Source: Rhododendron vialii (Eukaryota; Streptophyta; Magnoliopsida; Ericales; Ericaceae). Taken from it: a stretch of 64,000 nucleotides of DNA. The stretch lies in contig NC_080569.1 of the NCBI RefSeq assembly GCF_030253575.1, positions 11,477,001 to 11,541,000 of the forward strand. Reading direction: 5' to 3'. Made by a program: the position numbers and the translations under genes. The notes under the pieces were generated by a model. That model did no database searches, was not told the DNA's origin, and saw only the letters and a program-made list of their open reading frames with translations. Below are positions 11,711 to 23,436 of this stretch, piece after piece; position 1 is the first letter of the stretch; each line of letters opens with the position of its first letter.

Positions 11711-12480
11711 CCACGATTTCGCGGTGATCGTTTACCGCACGATTCTTGGGCTCATTCCAGGCTCCAAAAAATACAGAAAAATATTTATAAATTTTAAAAT
11801 AATATTTTATGGGTCTCCGTAAAAAATCAGTTATAACAGATATCGGTAGATATGTTTTTTGAATTTATAGGGACGAAACTGCAAAACTAAACAATTCCGT
11901 TCCTATGAATTCCAAAAAGAGTATTGCTATATGTACCGACCATGGGGAGGGAAAATGTACCGACGGCCGCCGGCGGGCCGTCTCCGGCCACCAGACGGCC
12001 GATCCGAACCGTCCAAAAATTCTAAAACAAAAAACCGATGGGGCACGCGCGGGAATAAACGGCATCCAAGGTGTGTAGGGTGCTTGATCCGAGCACCCAT
12101 TTTTCGTGTATATACACGTATATACATATATACACGAAAAATGGGTGCTCGGATCAAACACCCTACACACCTCAGATGCCATTGATTCTTGCGTAGGCCC
12201 CATCGGTTTTTTTTTTAGAAATTTTTGGACGGCTCGGATCGCCCGTCCGGTGGCCGGAGACGGCCCGCCGGTGGCCGTCGGTGCGTTTTCCCTCCCCCAT
12301 GGTCGGTACTCATAGGTTTTCTCTTCCGAAAAACATACCTACCAATATCCGTTGGAGCTGATTTTTTTACAGTGTCCCATAAAATATTATTTTAAAATTT
12401 ATGAATATTTTTCTGTATTTTTTCGAGGCCCACAATAGGCGCGCAATGGATGGTCACTGCATTTTCACGCGGGGTACCTA
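11711..12480. mobile_element. Large foldback transposon upstream of the MFS gene
   Basis: Two arms of about 370 bp are inverted copies. Outer arm blocks: the AAAATACAGAAAAATATT region at 11767-11860 against 12330-12421. Inner GC-rich blocks: 11931-12050 against 12195-12312. The centre, 12061-12180, is a nearly perfect palindrome around ACGTATATACAT. Short frames inside are mirror artefacts. The exact termini and target duplication are not resolved. With arms this similar, insertion or arm homogenisation should be fairly recent. Confidence 0.8.
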
Positions 12481-12960
12481 GACTTTCCATAAAGACAATA
12501 TCCAATTATTACTTGTAACCACGCTCACTTACACGCCAAAACACACATCCACACTTATATGAGTGATGGATCTCGCACACACTAGCCACCACACCCACTT
12601 ACACACTGAAACACACATCCATACTCACATTGTCACATGAGTGATGGGTCCCGCACAACTGCCAGATCCAATTAATACTCATAACTTTGGGTATTGTGTG
12701 TGTGTGTGTGTGTGTGTGTGTTTAAAGGGTCCATTATGCCTCTCCTTAATTAGCAATTATCTAGGTGAATTGGTATGTGAAATTACCCTCTTGCCCTCCT
12801 CCAAAACCGCGCCCACTTCCACACCGATACACACACCCACACTCACATGGGTGTTGGATTCCGCACATGCTGTCAGATCCAATTGTAGGTTCGTAAGACT
12901 CGTGGGAGAGTTGACATGTGAATTTACGTGAGCTAGAAGGGTGTAATTAGTTGATGATTA
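12481..12960. repeat. Diverged tandem repeats rich in CACACC/CTCACATGAG
   Basis: A unit of about 60-70 bp with CACCCACTTACACAC, ACTCACATGAGTG and (T/C)CCGCACA recurs near 12530, 12592 and 12810. Related copies appear at 13790-13980, beyond a GC-rich block. A (TG)n run lies at 12696-12721. No gene is visible. Confidence 0.6.
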
Positions 12961-13790
12961 GTGAAGGGAATGGAGGAGCAATTTTGTGGGGTGAGGGAAA
13001 AAGCTAGAGGTACAAAAGAGACGAAGGCAGCGTGACCGAATCTGATAGCTTTATCCAGATGGATCGGGTGAGGTCACGCTGAGAAGAATATTCTCCTACC
13101 TCAGAATCAGTGCTCACCACTTTCTCTCTCTAGAAAAAGCTGTCTTCGTCAAATCTGAGGGAATGTCAGGGGTATTTATAGTGCATCTGGGCCTTGGTCA
13201 GGTCTAGGACGGCGCTCCATAAAATCCCAACACATGTCCCTCTTGTACCTCCAGGTCACAGAGGAGACGTCGTCGCCCGCAAGTTGCCCCCGCGGGCGTG
13301 ACCCGTGACCCCTTTTTGCGACGAAACCTCCTTCCCAAGCCGCCAAGCCACAAAATCCTCCCCAATTTCTGCAGGAACAAGATCGCGACCCACGGCTATC
13401 ATTTCGTCCCGAAGTCTCCTTTCTGGTCCTACCTCACGTTCAGAGGGGGACTTTTGACACTCTTAAAGAAATCTTTCTCTCGACCTTGGAGTCTTTGGAT
13501 TAGCGCGGTCGCCACCATGACGGCTCTCGTGGGTTACTCTACTCACGGAGGCCTCCGTCTCTCCGCGAGACTCGCCGACTTCCGTGGGCCCCATCGGCAG
13601 TTACACGGGACCTTTTCCGCGGGACCCTCTACCACGCGTCGGTCCCTCGTTTCTTAATGTGTACGCTTCCCCATGATTGGGTACGTAGTCAGAGGTCTCG
13701 TTTTTTAGTCAAAGGTTTGACTATTGTCCTCCTGCCACGTGTCCGATGCTGGTTGGTTGGTTAGAAGGTCGTCTTTTGATTGATGGTCAA
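12961..13790. mobile_element. GC-rich block, possible LTR-type remnant
   Basis: This block differs in composition from its flanks, which carry related tandem repeats, so it looks inserted. It contains GTATTTATAG (about 13171-13180) and a CCACGTGTCC motif near 13735, features seen in some plant Gypsy LTRs. No protein domain, primer-binding site or clean terminal repeat was found, and the assignment is weak. Confidence 0.3.
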
Positions 13791-16670
13791 TAATTTGACC
13801 GACCCTACACCAATTAATCCTCATAACCACACCCACTTACAAACCGAAATATACACTCACACTCACATGAGTAGTGAATTCCGCACACACTGGCTACCAC
13901 ACCCACTTAGAGTGTGCGGGACTCACCACTCATTAAGCGTGGGTATATGTATAAGTGTGTAAGTAGATGTGGTACTAAAATTATTGAATAATGGGAAGAG
14001 AGTGACATGGTGGAGGGTTGGTAAGACCGTGAGAGGATGGGGCACTTTTAAATTATGGAAACGGCTCGTCTGCGGTTTGGGTGTGTACTGCACCCGTCCA
14101 GTCCAGCCAATTCCAATCATGTTCGTTCGCATTGTATAGCTCTTGTTGAGTACTATAACTACGTCAAAAATCAAGTCAATCGAATACCGGATAATATATA
14201 ATCGGAGCGCATTTGTATAAAAAAAATGCACCCTTCAAGTTATAATATAGTGCTCCCAACTGGTTTTGCTTCTATATAAATGTGTTCTGATCATATATCA
14301 TTCGAATGAATTGATTTTTAATGTGATTGTAGTAATAAACAAGTTTTATAATGTGAATGAATCTAATCGTCAAAATGAATGCAAAACAAGGTCGGAGTTG
14401 GTTGGATTGCACGGGGTGCAATCCACGCTCCAATGACAGACAAGCGTCTCGTGCAATCCACGCTCCAATGACAGACAAGCGTCTCCAAATCCGGAGGTTC
14501 CATCATGTGTTTTTCACACCAAGCATTTGTTGTGATTCCCATCACAATGTGTGAGGTGTGTACTAATACTTGGCAGTATACTATGATAGACGTATGTCAA
14601 ATTTATTTATTTTTATCATGTGAAATTTTTATTGAAGAATGAAATGCTACACTCACAAAATGATTTTACAGAAAATTTGGAATGATTTCTTTGTTTTTCA
14701 ATATTTGCTTATTAGAGGTAAAATACTTGATAGGTTCGACGTCTATCCATACAAATTTGGAAGGATTTCTTTGTTTTTCAATATTTCTTGTTACAGAGAA
14801 ATTTAGTAAATTAACACCATCAAAAGGGAATTCGATGTGTATGATTCCATAGAATCCAACCCTAGCCCTCTCTTTGGAAGCCCAAGATACAATCATGTGG
14901 TTGACGACAGCCATACCTTTGAAAGGAATTCAAATCACTATAAAATCGGGCCAACTCTGAAAAGCTCTACAGGCGTTCAAATGAGAGTTATGATTATCTC
15001 TTGTAGAATAAAAATCAATCCTTTTATCCAAGTGGAGTACGATATAGTGCTTGGGTAGGGCTGCTCATCCACTCAATGTACAGTTGCTACCATGGATAAC
15101 ATTGGTTTGGTCTCCCAGAACATCGGATTTGTTTGGTTTCAAACTCAGGATATGAGGGTTTATTTTTGACATTAGGACATTTGTTACATACGATCATCGT
15201 TTACATTCCTTAACTTCCAATTTGGACCAAACGCTTGGATAGGAACTTATCCTTTTTTTTCTTTATATATAACGTTCTCATGTGAACCAAACACTTCAAT
15301 AGGATTATCCATGTATCACATTACTGGGAATTCCCTTAAATTCTCATAAATAAGATACTCATTCTTGATCTTTAATTTCTGCCGTCCAAACCGAGCCTCA
15401 TTGTTATCCCGTACCTATTAAAATTGGGGATATCATGAAACTTAGATGTGTCCAGTCTTGAAAATCCTTATCCTTGTTCTCAATTTTGCAAATGATACAT
15501 TGTCACAGGCTCTCTTCATTACTCCTGGTACTGCTGCACCATGTGGTCCCCCAAACCAGTACTCCAGCGGCACGAGCATTGAATAATTACTTCCAATATA
15601 GCCATTGAAGAGTCACGAGCGTCAGCATCTTGATCTACCACTTAGATATGCCAATTATGTATTTGGTCTTTCTTTTTATTTTTTTTTTGGTCCAGTCCTG
15701 GAAGCAATAATTGCTAGCAGAGATCCTTCGCTCAGTTTACGCCAGGGGTGAGCACCTTTTCTTTATCACGTTGCGTGATATATTGTCGTGTAATTTCGGT
15801 TTCGTGTTATAACTCTCTCACCCCTAAACCGGCCTTTTTTTCTCCATGTTTATCGTGTTGATTTTGTAGATAGATATATCAATGTTTCTCCTTTTCTTCC
15901 TGTTTTTTTAGATAATGTATTTAATAAAGGTGTTTGGACTACCTAATGCACATCTCTGTCAATCCTTGAGGACTAATTTTGTTGTTCACTTAACGAGGGC
16001 TCAATTATACACATGAGGTTTGGACTCTCACGTACCCCTCCTGATCTTCTTGTTACTTTGTACAAATATGGCACCAAAAAGATAATTTGGTCCAAATAAT
16101 TAAGTGAAAACAACGTGAGTGACCATTTCAGAAGAACATAGCTAGGTTTCGGTTAAAGAATTAAAAACATCGTCCATTGATTCTTGAAGTGGTGGGTTCC
16201 CATTCTTATGGCTCCATAGAAAACTAGGGCAAGAGCACTTTTTTTTTTAATTCAGGTGTCTAGGGTTAGCTTATGCACATTTCGATTAATTCTGGTGCTC
16301 AATCTCTCTGTTCACTTGTGATGGTCCCAATTAATGCTGGAGCAACACTTGAAGCCATTTCTCACTTGAGGGATTATTTATTGCTTATACATCTGCAGTT
16401 TGGATGTCATTGTTTCAGACTCTATTTCATTAGCAAGTCATTTTAATTCTTGTTCTTTTTCTTTTGTTCCTTGTAGTTGCAATAGGGTGACTAATGCTTA
16501 GTGAAATATGCCATATCTCTTGCTCACCCTACAATCTGACAAGGGAATTGCCCGAGTTGGATTTCTAGGGAAGCACGCATCGTTGTGTTACTACTTTGAG
16601 TTGATGAATAAAAACTCTGCTATCTATTGACAAAAAATAAACTTTCAGCCATATATGTGGAAGCCAAAAT
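13791..16670. other. Intergenic repeats, no gene recognised
   Basis: The region opens with further CACACC-type repeats, one of them inverted (about 13872-13980). It contains a perfect 35-bp tandem (separate entry) and a direct repeat of about 37 bp around GATTTCTTTGTTTTTCAATA at about 14680 and 14763. A stretch near 15500-15660 is less AT-rich but gives no continuous family-like frame. Confidence 0.45.
14416..14485 (+). repeat. Perfect 35-bp tandem duplication
   Basis: The unit GTGCAATCCACGCTCCAATG plus 15 more bases is present twice without a mismatch (14416-14450 and 14451-14485). Perfect identity in noncoding DNA indicates a recent duplication. Confidence 0.95.
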
Positions 16671-16675
16671 GACTA

Positions 16676-16794
16676 TTGATTTTGCCACTTCATTTTTTTG
16701 TTAACGCCACTCCCCTGCAAGTATATTTTTGATGCAAAAATACATTTGCAGAGAAGTGACATTAACAAAAAAAATAGAGTGGCAAAATCATTTC
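16676..16794. mobile_element. Short hairpin MITE
   Basis: GATTTTGCCACTTCATTTTT on the left pairs with the inverse AGTGGCAAAATC on the right. Matching continues through CTGCAAGTATATTTTTG against CAAAAATACATTTGCAG. The loop is only a few bases, so the 115-bp unit is almost all stem. Confidence 0.7.
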
Positions 16795-16896
16795 CCTCAT
16801 AAATTTGGTAGTGGATCGCACATATTACAGATATGTGACTACACCTAGAAGAGGACTAGCAACACTATAATAATTGACTCTTGTGCCATCAATTCA

Positions 16897-16902
<6 letters not shown>

Positions 16903-16940
<38 letters not shown>
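16903..16940 (+). repeat. (AG)n microsatellite
   Basis: An uninterrupted AG dinucleotide run. Confidence 0.95.
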
Positions 16941-16941
<1 letters not shown>

Positions 16942-17189
16942 ACCATTTTTCAACATTTGGTAGGCTATATGGGTTGTGGTGGCGCACTTACTACAGTAGC
17001 ATTTATGATATGAAATTCAACAAACGTGAGAAACTGATAAATAAATAAAAATAAAGTGAGAAAGCATCTCCAACCTTAATCGGCTTTAAAATGGGGATGT
17101 CAAAATTTTTTGGAAGCTTATGTGGTAATTTAACATGTTAAAATTTGTCATCGTTACAATGTTCACTCCAACCAATATACCTAATTATT

Positions 17190-17345
17190 TATTCGGTCTT
17201 GCTATTGTCAGCCCACTGGGCTGACAATAAACACACTAGAAGATAAGAAAAACACGTATTTTTGTGTACCTTTTATACCCTTTAATACATATTTATACAC
17301 TCATTATTGTCAGCCCATTGGGCTGATTTTAGAATTTTCCATAAA
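17190..17345. repeat. Palindromic TTGTCAGCCC repeats
   Basis: ATTGTCAGCCCACTGGGCTGA is itself an almost perfect palindrome at about 17205-17228, and a near copy recurs at 17298-17320. The spacing suggests terminal motifs of a small element, but no target duplication is clear. Confidence 0.45.
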
Positions 17346-18500
17346 ACAAACCCGTGTTCATAATTTACAATCTTATTTGGTAAAATAGACTTATCCCATT
17401 GCCCACAAAGCGCAGACAAGTTTTTTCAATTCATCTTATTTACTCCAATTTTTTTGGCATCAAAGAATTAACATCACACACACACACTAAGTGAACTGCG
17501 CGTGCTAGCACGCGGAGTCTCATGCCTGTGAATTTTGTGCCTGTGACGTGTCGTGCCTGTGAATTTTGTGCCCGTGATGTGGCAGTATGTTTTATGAGGA
17601 AATTTTAGGTGTAAATTGAGGTAAAGTAATAATGAATTATTGGCTCGTGACAGCACGAGATTGTCGTGCCTGTTGTTTAGAACATTAATCTTGTGCAATG
17701 AAGCCTTCCAATGCCACTACTCACTGGTACATACATGAGTATTTCACAACCAGTTGAATAGTTACGCGAGAAAAAATTCAGTCTCAGAAGAGACAACTGA
17801 AAAATAATAATCATGAACCTAACTAAGAAATCCTATAAGAGCTTCCACACGGAAGGATTCTTTATATCTATCAACTGGGTACAATTAACAATAGCTGACC
17901 TTTTTCCATAACTGTTGGCAATTTAGTACTGACACAAATCATTCTAAACAATATACTAATTTGATGAATGCCGAAGTGTCTTGATCTCTCGAAACTCACT
18001 TTCTAGCCAAGTGCTAGCCTGTTCACCTGGGATGCAACCCCAAGCTTTGACACTAAATACAATAAAAAAACTAATAAATTAGTGATTCGAAGACCAGGCT
18101 TCATGAATCTGTAGCTGCAAGAAATAAGCATCCAAGTAAAGGAATTGGTCATCAATTTTTCAACTTATAGGTTAACAACATCAATGCTACCAACAAATAA
18201 CAAGTACTTGTCGAAATCTTCAAGAAACTCTTCTCTGTCCATAGCGCTACCAAAGCCCTAATCAATCAAATCGTAATCTAAAATTAGGGGTTTCAAAGAT
18301 TGGGGGATTTCAAAAACTACGGCATTCGATGAAATCCGAACCCAACCTACTTGAATATTGGGGGATTTCACATCCATTGGAACAAAATACCCAATGCCTT
18401 CACTTTTCAGATTTAGAGGAACCCTAAAATTAAGGAATATCAAAACTCAAAGAAACCCCAATCAGTAGGAGCATGGTATACAACAATAGTTTTGGTAATT
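17346..18500. other. Intergenic DNA with short tandem motif
   Basis: A 32-35 bp motif around GCCTGTGAATTTTGTGCC is repeated at about 17523-17575. On the minus strand near 18180-18245 a short frame starting MDREEFLEDFDKYLL looks protein-like, but it is not extended by neighbouring exons and I do not recognise it. Confidence 0.35.
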
Positions 18501-18711
18501 AATCAAAAAAAAAAAAAAACTTTTTCTACCTTGAACCTCAGCACTTCAACCCAAACTTTAAGATAATACGCCGGCCGACAGGGTTCAACATCAAGACCAC
18601 GCCAGTAAACCGATCGCCTAAAGGGCGGCATCAGTGAGGGCTCCGGTGGTGGTGAGACAGAGAGGTGGCGTCGATGGTGGTCAGTGGTGGATCTATCGTC
18701 TGCATCGGTGC

Positions 18712-18712
<1 letters not shown>

Positions 18713-18745
<33 letters not shown>

Positions 18746-18811
18746 CACACGATTTGTGAGGAGATCGTGAGGCAGCGGTGAGAGGCCCTAGGAGTCATGA
18801 AGAATAATGCC

Positions 18812-18888
<77 letters not shown>
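18713..18888 (+). repeat. Two (GA)n microsatellites
   Basis: GA runs at about 18713-18743 and 18814-18888, the second about 75 bp. The Ser/Leu frames on the minus strand here are repeat translations, not genes. Confidence 0.95.
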
Positions 18889-18889
<1 letters not shown>

Positions 18890-19193
18890 CCATGGGTGTT
18901 GTCATCTGCCAGAAGATTCAAGAGGGAGATAGTGATGGAGTAAATGACGGTAGAAGCTACAACGTGGCCTTATATTGTTCACCCTTTTGCTTATTCTAAG
19001 TAGTTGAAGAAATGTGTCCTTAAACCCCATAGAAGGCGATCAGACAAACAAATGTAGTGGAAAACAACATAGGGTCAAAAGGGGGAGAAGGTTGTGAAGG
19101 GTGGTGGCCTTGAATTCTGAGATTATGAACTACAATGGTAATGGTATCAATTCGATATAAGAATTTCATATGCCATGTTAAATGTGAGGATTG

Positions 19194-20757
19194 CATGATG
19201 ATAAGCACCCAATAATGCATATTCTTGGTGCTTAAGTTCTCTAGTATGTTGTGTTTGTATATATATGTTGTCGTTTTTAGGCGATATTACACGTAAGATA
19301 GATTTTTGTGTATTTTAGATAATTTGTATAAATAAGGCACATTTGGACCCCAAGGAATGCTCCGGGTGCAACCAAGTACTCAAGGCTAAGTGTCACCCCA
19401 TTGTGGTGCTCGAAGAGATGGTTTGGAGGTTGCTCAGGTCACCTAAGGGTCAAGGGAAATGAAGGAGAAGTGAGGATTTTACCAAAGCTACTCATCTTCT
19501 GGCTAGTTGAGGATAGAATTGTCATATCTTTTGATGTACAAATTACTTTTCATTCAAATCACTTGGGTTAGAAAGTAGACTCGACAAACTTTCCAACGGT
19601 CCAAAGAACACCCAAATCCGAGTTCGGGAGTGTCCGGAGTGAGCCCATGAAGTTGCCCAAAAAATCTGTCAAGCGGGTACTGATACTGGCCAATTCCCAA
19701 TACCGGTACCGGGTGTCCAGAGATCAGTTTTTCTATCCCGTTGAAACCTGATACAGGTACTGAGGGATTTCCTGTACTGGTACTGCCTGGAAAAATCTAC
19801 AGATTTTTATTAACTTGTTCAACATTCCATTTATGAAAAGTTTCCTCTCATGGAATGTTTTTGGGATATTTTGGAGGACTTTTTGATCCTTTGTAACTTA
19901 ACTTTAGATCCCTCTATAAATAGGCTTGTATGTCATTTATGGAAAGTATGGCCATTAGTTAGATTTAGGCCTAAGTCTTTCTTGCTTTCCTAGATAACTC
20001 CATTGTTGCCTTTCAAGCTTTCTTAGCTAATTTCTTTAAGAACTCTAGTAAGTCTTTGTCGTTTGTTAATTTCTCATTTTTTAAAGTTGCTTGTATAGAC
20101 TAGATTATCTTTAATATCAAGTTTATTTTCATTTGCGTCGGTTAAATATGTTTGTCGTTTCTAGCTTTATGCTTAATCTTTCTAGTATGGTTGAGTAGTT
20201 ATTTGGCTAAGTCTTGGGTTAATCTTTCCTAAAAACTTAGGTTGCTGTTGGTTCTTGAACCCTCAGGCTTAAAATCATGGTTTTCGGAATTAGATTTACT
20301 TAGCCATTTTTGGTCTAAACGAGGGATGTTAACTTCTTGATATGTCATTTAGTCAAGTGGTCTTGGCACGCGACATGCCTAGAGCTCATGGCCTCCTACA
20401 TACGTGTTCGATTCATTAGTAAAACAAGTTGGTTTAATTCCGATAAATCACATCTTTTGATAACCGAGTGTGGGAGCGCGGTCGTGACTCTCACTTGAGT
20501 TATAATCGAGAATCGATATCGGCCTAAGTCACGGGAAGAATGATCCTTAGACTTGCCTCTTTTAGTTTATTAAACACATTTCTAGTCTTTTTCTTTAGTA
20601 TTTTCACTTTCGCAAAATCAAGTTGGCCATCTTAAATGTCGAAATCTACCATATTAAACCTACAATCCGATTAAGCTATTTTCGATTCTCTGTGGGTAGA
20701 ATCCTGGACTTTCCGGTTATTATGCTATCTATGACTTAGCCCTACACTTGGGGTTTC
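19194..20757 (+). mobile_element. Probable solo LTR of a Gypsy-type retrotransposon
   Basis: The sequence starts TGATAAGCACCCAATAATGC. It has a good LTR promoter core (CTCTATAAATAGGC at about 19911-19924) and ends in a block TTAGCCCTACACTTGGGG, which resembles the 3' ends of several plant Gypsy LTRs. It holds no gag or pol frame, and no second copy or internal region follows, so a solo LTR of about 1.56 kb is the simplest reading. I could not find a matching 5-bp target duplication, so the ends are approximate. Confidence 0.5.
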
Positions 20758-21081
20758 CAACCTTATATTTGAAGGTGAGGTTGTGGTGTAAGCACATGAA
20801 TTTGTGCATGTATAGTTACATAGCACTATGGTCTAACCATTGGTACATAATGCTTAGATTGAATGCGGTTGCAAGAGTCACAGCGTCGAAACTAGAAAGC
20901 ACAGACATGGGATTCGTTCTTCCACCGATGAAGAAAGACTGCACAAATCAAAAGGGTACAAAACTAACATTAATGAATTCTCCAAACACTGGCATAAACA
21001 TGTTATGAAATAAAAATCGAGAAGACAATGTTAGCATTCAAAAAATCAACTGATTTTCTTACAACAGTCATGAAATGACTT
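20758..21081. other. Intergenic DNA, nothing recognised
   Basis: The stretch after the LTR holds short frames only, with no family similarity. Confidence 0.4.
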
Positions 21082-21240
21082 TTAAAGTAGGTGGAAGCTG
21101 CCCCATCCGAAGCCATCACACTTGTGAATACTGGAAATGATATGGAGCCTTTGGCTCTTTGTAGTATTCCTCAAGTAGAACACGTAACCAGCTCTGATTC
21201 TATACACATATCCACCCTTCATTCTCTTCTCAAAATCCTC
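21082..21240 (-). pseudogene. Unidentified terminal-exon-like fragment
   Basis: On the minus strand, an AG acceptor at 21242-21241 is followed by an open frame of about 52 codons to a TAA at 21084-21082. The product contains GGYVYRIRAGYVFYLR and ends KCDGFGWGSFHLL, aromatic and basic in a way that looks like real protein. I do not recognise the family. It lies downstream, on the same strand, of the ELMO-like fragment, so both may come from one broken gene. Confidence 0.35.
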
Positions 21241-21946
21241 TTTATTTGACAACAAAACCAAACAAAATCAAGCACAAATGAATTCAGGTAATGCTCCCCA
21301 ATATCAATAATTTGAACTTTAGAAGTATAAGTAAATTATCGAGTTCTGACATTAAAATTTGAGAAGAACACATAGAATAATGAAGGGAAAATAAATCAAG
21401 TAAGAAGCAATATGCACCGATGGGAAACAATAGAACCATAAGCAAGACAAGCACATAAACAAGAGGACAATATTGAAGCAGAAAATGGCATCTTCAAACA
21501 CTTTTTTCATGTTCTGCTGCAACAAATAAAGGGAGTAAGTTGATTCTCGAACCAATCTCACGCAATGTTTCAGGTTTTATTTCAATGTACAGTAGATAAA
21601 GAAGACTGCATCTGTGGATGTCCCAAGCCTAACACGATGAATAACAGTTCTCTTTATTCACTACTGTTGCATCTAAAAACGGAGTCGGTGCGGCAAAACT
21701 TAGGACTCTTATCAAAACAAAAAAGATGTGGAGCTGCAAGCACAAACTAGTTTAAAACTGCAAGTGTAAGATATTGTAGTTTAACTTCAAAATTGTTTAT
21801 TGAAACTCAAAGCCCAAGAGTAAAAATTTATTGCGATAATTGAAGCCATTTATTGTCGGGGTGGAAAACATGCACCGAGCTACAGCAGGATGAGTTTCGA
21901 AGCAGTGTGATTATATACAAGTTTTTGAGAGAGAGAGAGAGATTAA

Positions 21947-22041
21947 ATTAAATTCCATACATGAATCACGCATAACAAGCCACTCAACATCCATCATTTT
22001 GAAAGCTATACAATATAGAACATGAAACGCTTCTTCATCAT
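21947..22041 (-). pseudogene. ELMO-domain gene fragment
   Basis: After a plausible acceptor (TTACTATTGCAG) the minus strand encodes DEEAFHVLYCIAFKMMD followed by VEWLVMR and MEFN. This matches the conserved block of plant ELMO domains, where the pattern is AFD-LLYC-(I/V)-(T/A)F-(K/E)-(L/M)MD then QWL-MRASYMEFN. Arg-Asp-Ser-Cys replaces the usual Arg-Ala-Ser-Tyr. The frame then runs into a GA microsatellite and lacks the expected next helix, and no other ELMO exon is visible nearby. ELMO proteins act with GTPase pathways, but this copy is probably dead. Confidence 0.6.
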
Positions 22042-23168
22042 CTGCAATAGTAAAGATGCATCGTTTCATTTGTTAAGAATGGGAAAAAATGAACATCATC
22101 CTTCTAAATTCTGAATGCAAAGACACCTTAAGATTTAATTAGCATGGACACTTTACCTCCTAATAATCTAACAAAATTGATTCCTGAAAGACATCTTGGT
22201 TTTACTGCGAAAGAGAAGGGAAAAGAAGATACAAAGCAAAAACAACATTTTGTTTTTGTTTACCATTCAACATAGAATGGCATAAAATCTCTCAATGCCC
22301 CTTCTGACATTGAATCCCCAAATGTAAATTGAACATATAGCTTCAGACGAAAACATAGCAACTTAACAAATGTAAGTATAAATCCAACATTTGAATCAAC
22401 ATGAATGATACATTAATGTCGGCAACAGAAAACTTTAATGTCGCATACTCTTTACAATGTATATAGCAAACCAATCCTACTTTAAAAATTAAAAAAAAAG
22501 AGTGGTCAGCAAGCATTTTAAAGTTGCATTTCTATGACTTTTAATTTAACAAATATATGATACCTTATTATAATCCCTTAAAAGAAGACATAACAGATTG
22601 TTACATTTAACAGATTGTTATATAATCTCTTAACAAATCGAAGCAAATCAATCAAAGAAATAAAATGACAACAAAATAGGACATCTATGAAGCTGAAAGA
22701 CATAGAGAATGCCATGCCTAAAGGCGGATTCAAGCACAGGTGAATGTAATATTAATATAGCCTCAATCAACATCAATCACCAAATCCTACTCGACGAATC
22801 CATGAACTGGCTATAACAAAAGTAAGAAATAAGTTTTAAACCGTAAAGCAAATGGATTTTTGCTAACATCAATCCAGCCAAAAGAAGATTCCCAACACTA
22901 TTGGTTGGTCAAACACATAGATTACCATTCATTTGTATCTCATACATATTGTTGAACACATAGAATACAAAAAAAATAGGAGCACACTTTGAATGGATGT
23001 TCACAGACATGTTGTTATCCTACAACAAGTGTCCAGTTAGCTGATCGGGAATTCGTTTTGGCAGACGCGTTGGGCGTGGGACATATTCATACATAGTCTA
23101 GCGTTTTGGCATCGGTTTGCCTAGTACTCCTAAATGTTAGGATAATACTCTATCTCGACTGTAGCGTT
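22042..23168. other. AT-rich intergenic DNA
   Basis: No exon or recognised repeat. Short frames lack family features. Some of it could be remnant introns of the broken ELMO-type gene. Confidence 0.4.
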
Positions 23169-23386
23169 TGTAGAGACCCGTAAATTTCTTTAGTTAATTT
23201 TAATGTTGTAATTGAGGAAAAAGAGTAGAAAATGACGTAAATGTGAATGTAGAGGTTAAATGTGCAAGAGTTTGAAAAATATGGGTGTTAGTGTGATATA
23301 GTGCATGTGTGTATGTGTGTATGCCAGGGGAAATTATTTCTCATTTCCCCCATCTCATTCTCTTTATCTCTCCCATTCTCTCTCTG

Positions 23387-23436
<50 letters not shown>

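Noticed and set aside
11931-12315. Three or four short overlapping frames in the foldback
   Set aside because: They are mirror images of one another created by the inverted arms and lack any recognisable domain.
20350-20420. Possible tRNA gene (GTTCGATTC motif)
   Set aside because: No cloverleaf or acceptor stem; it lies within LTR-like sequence.
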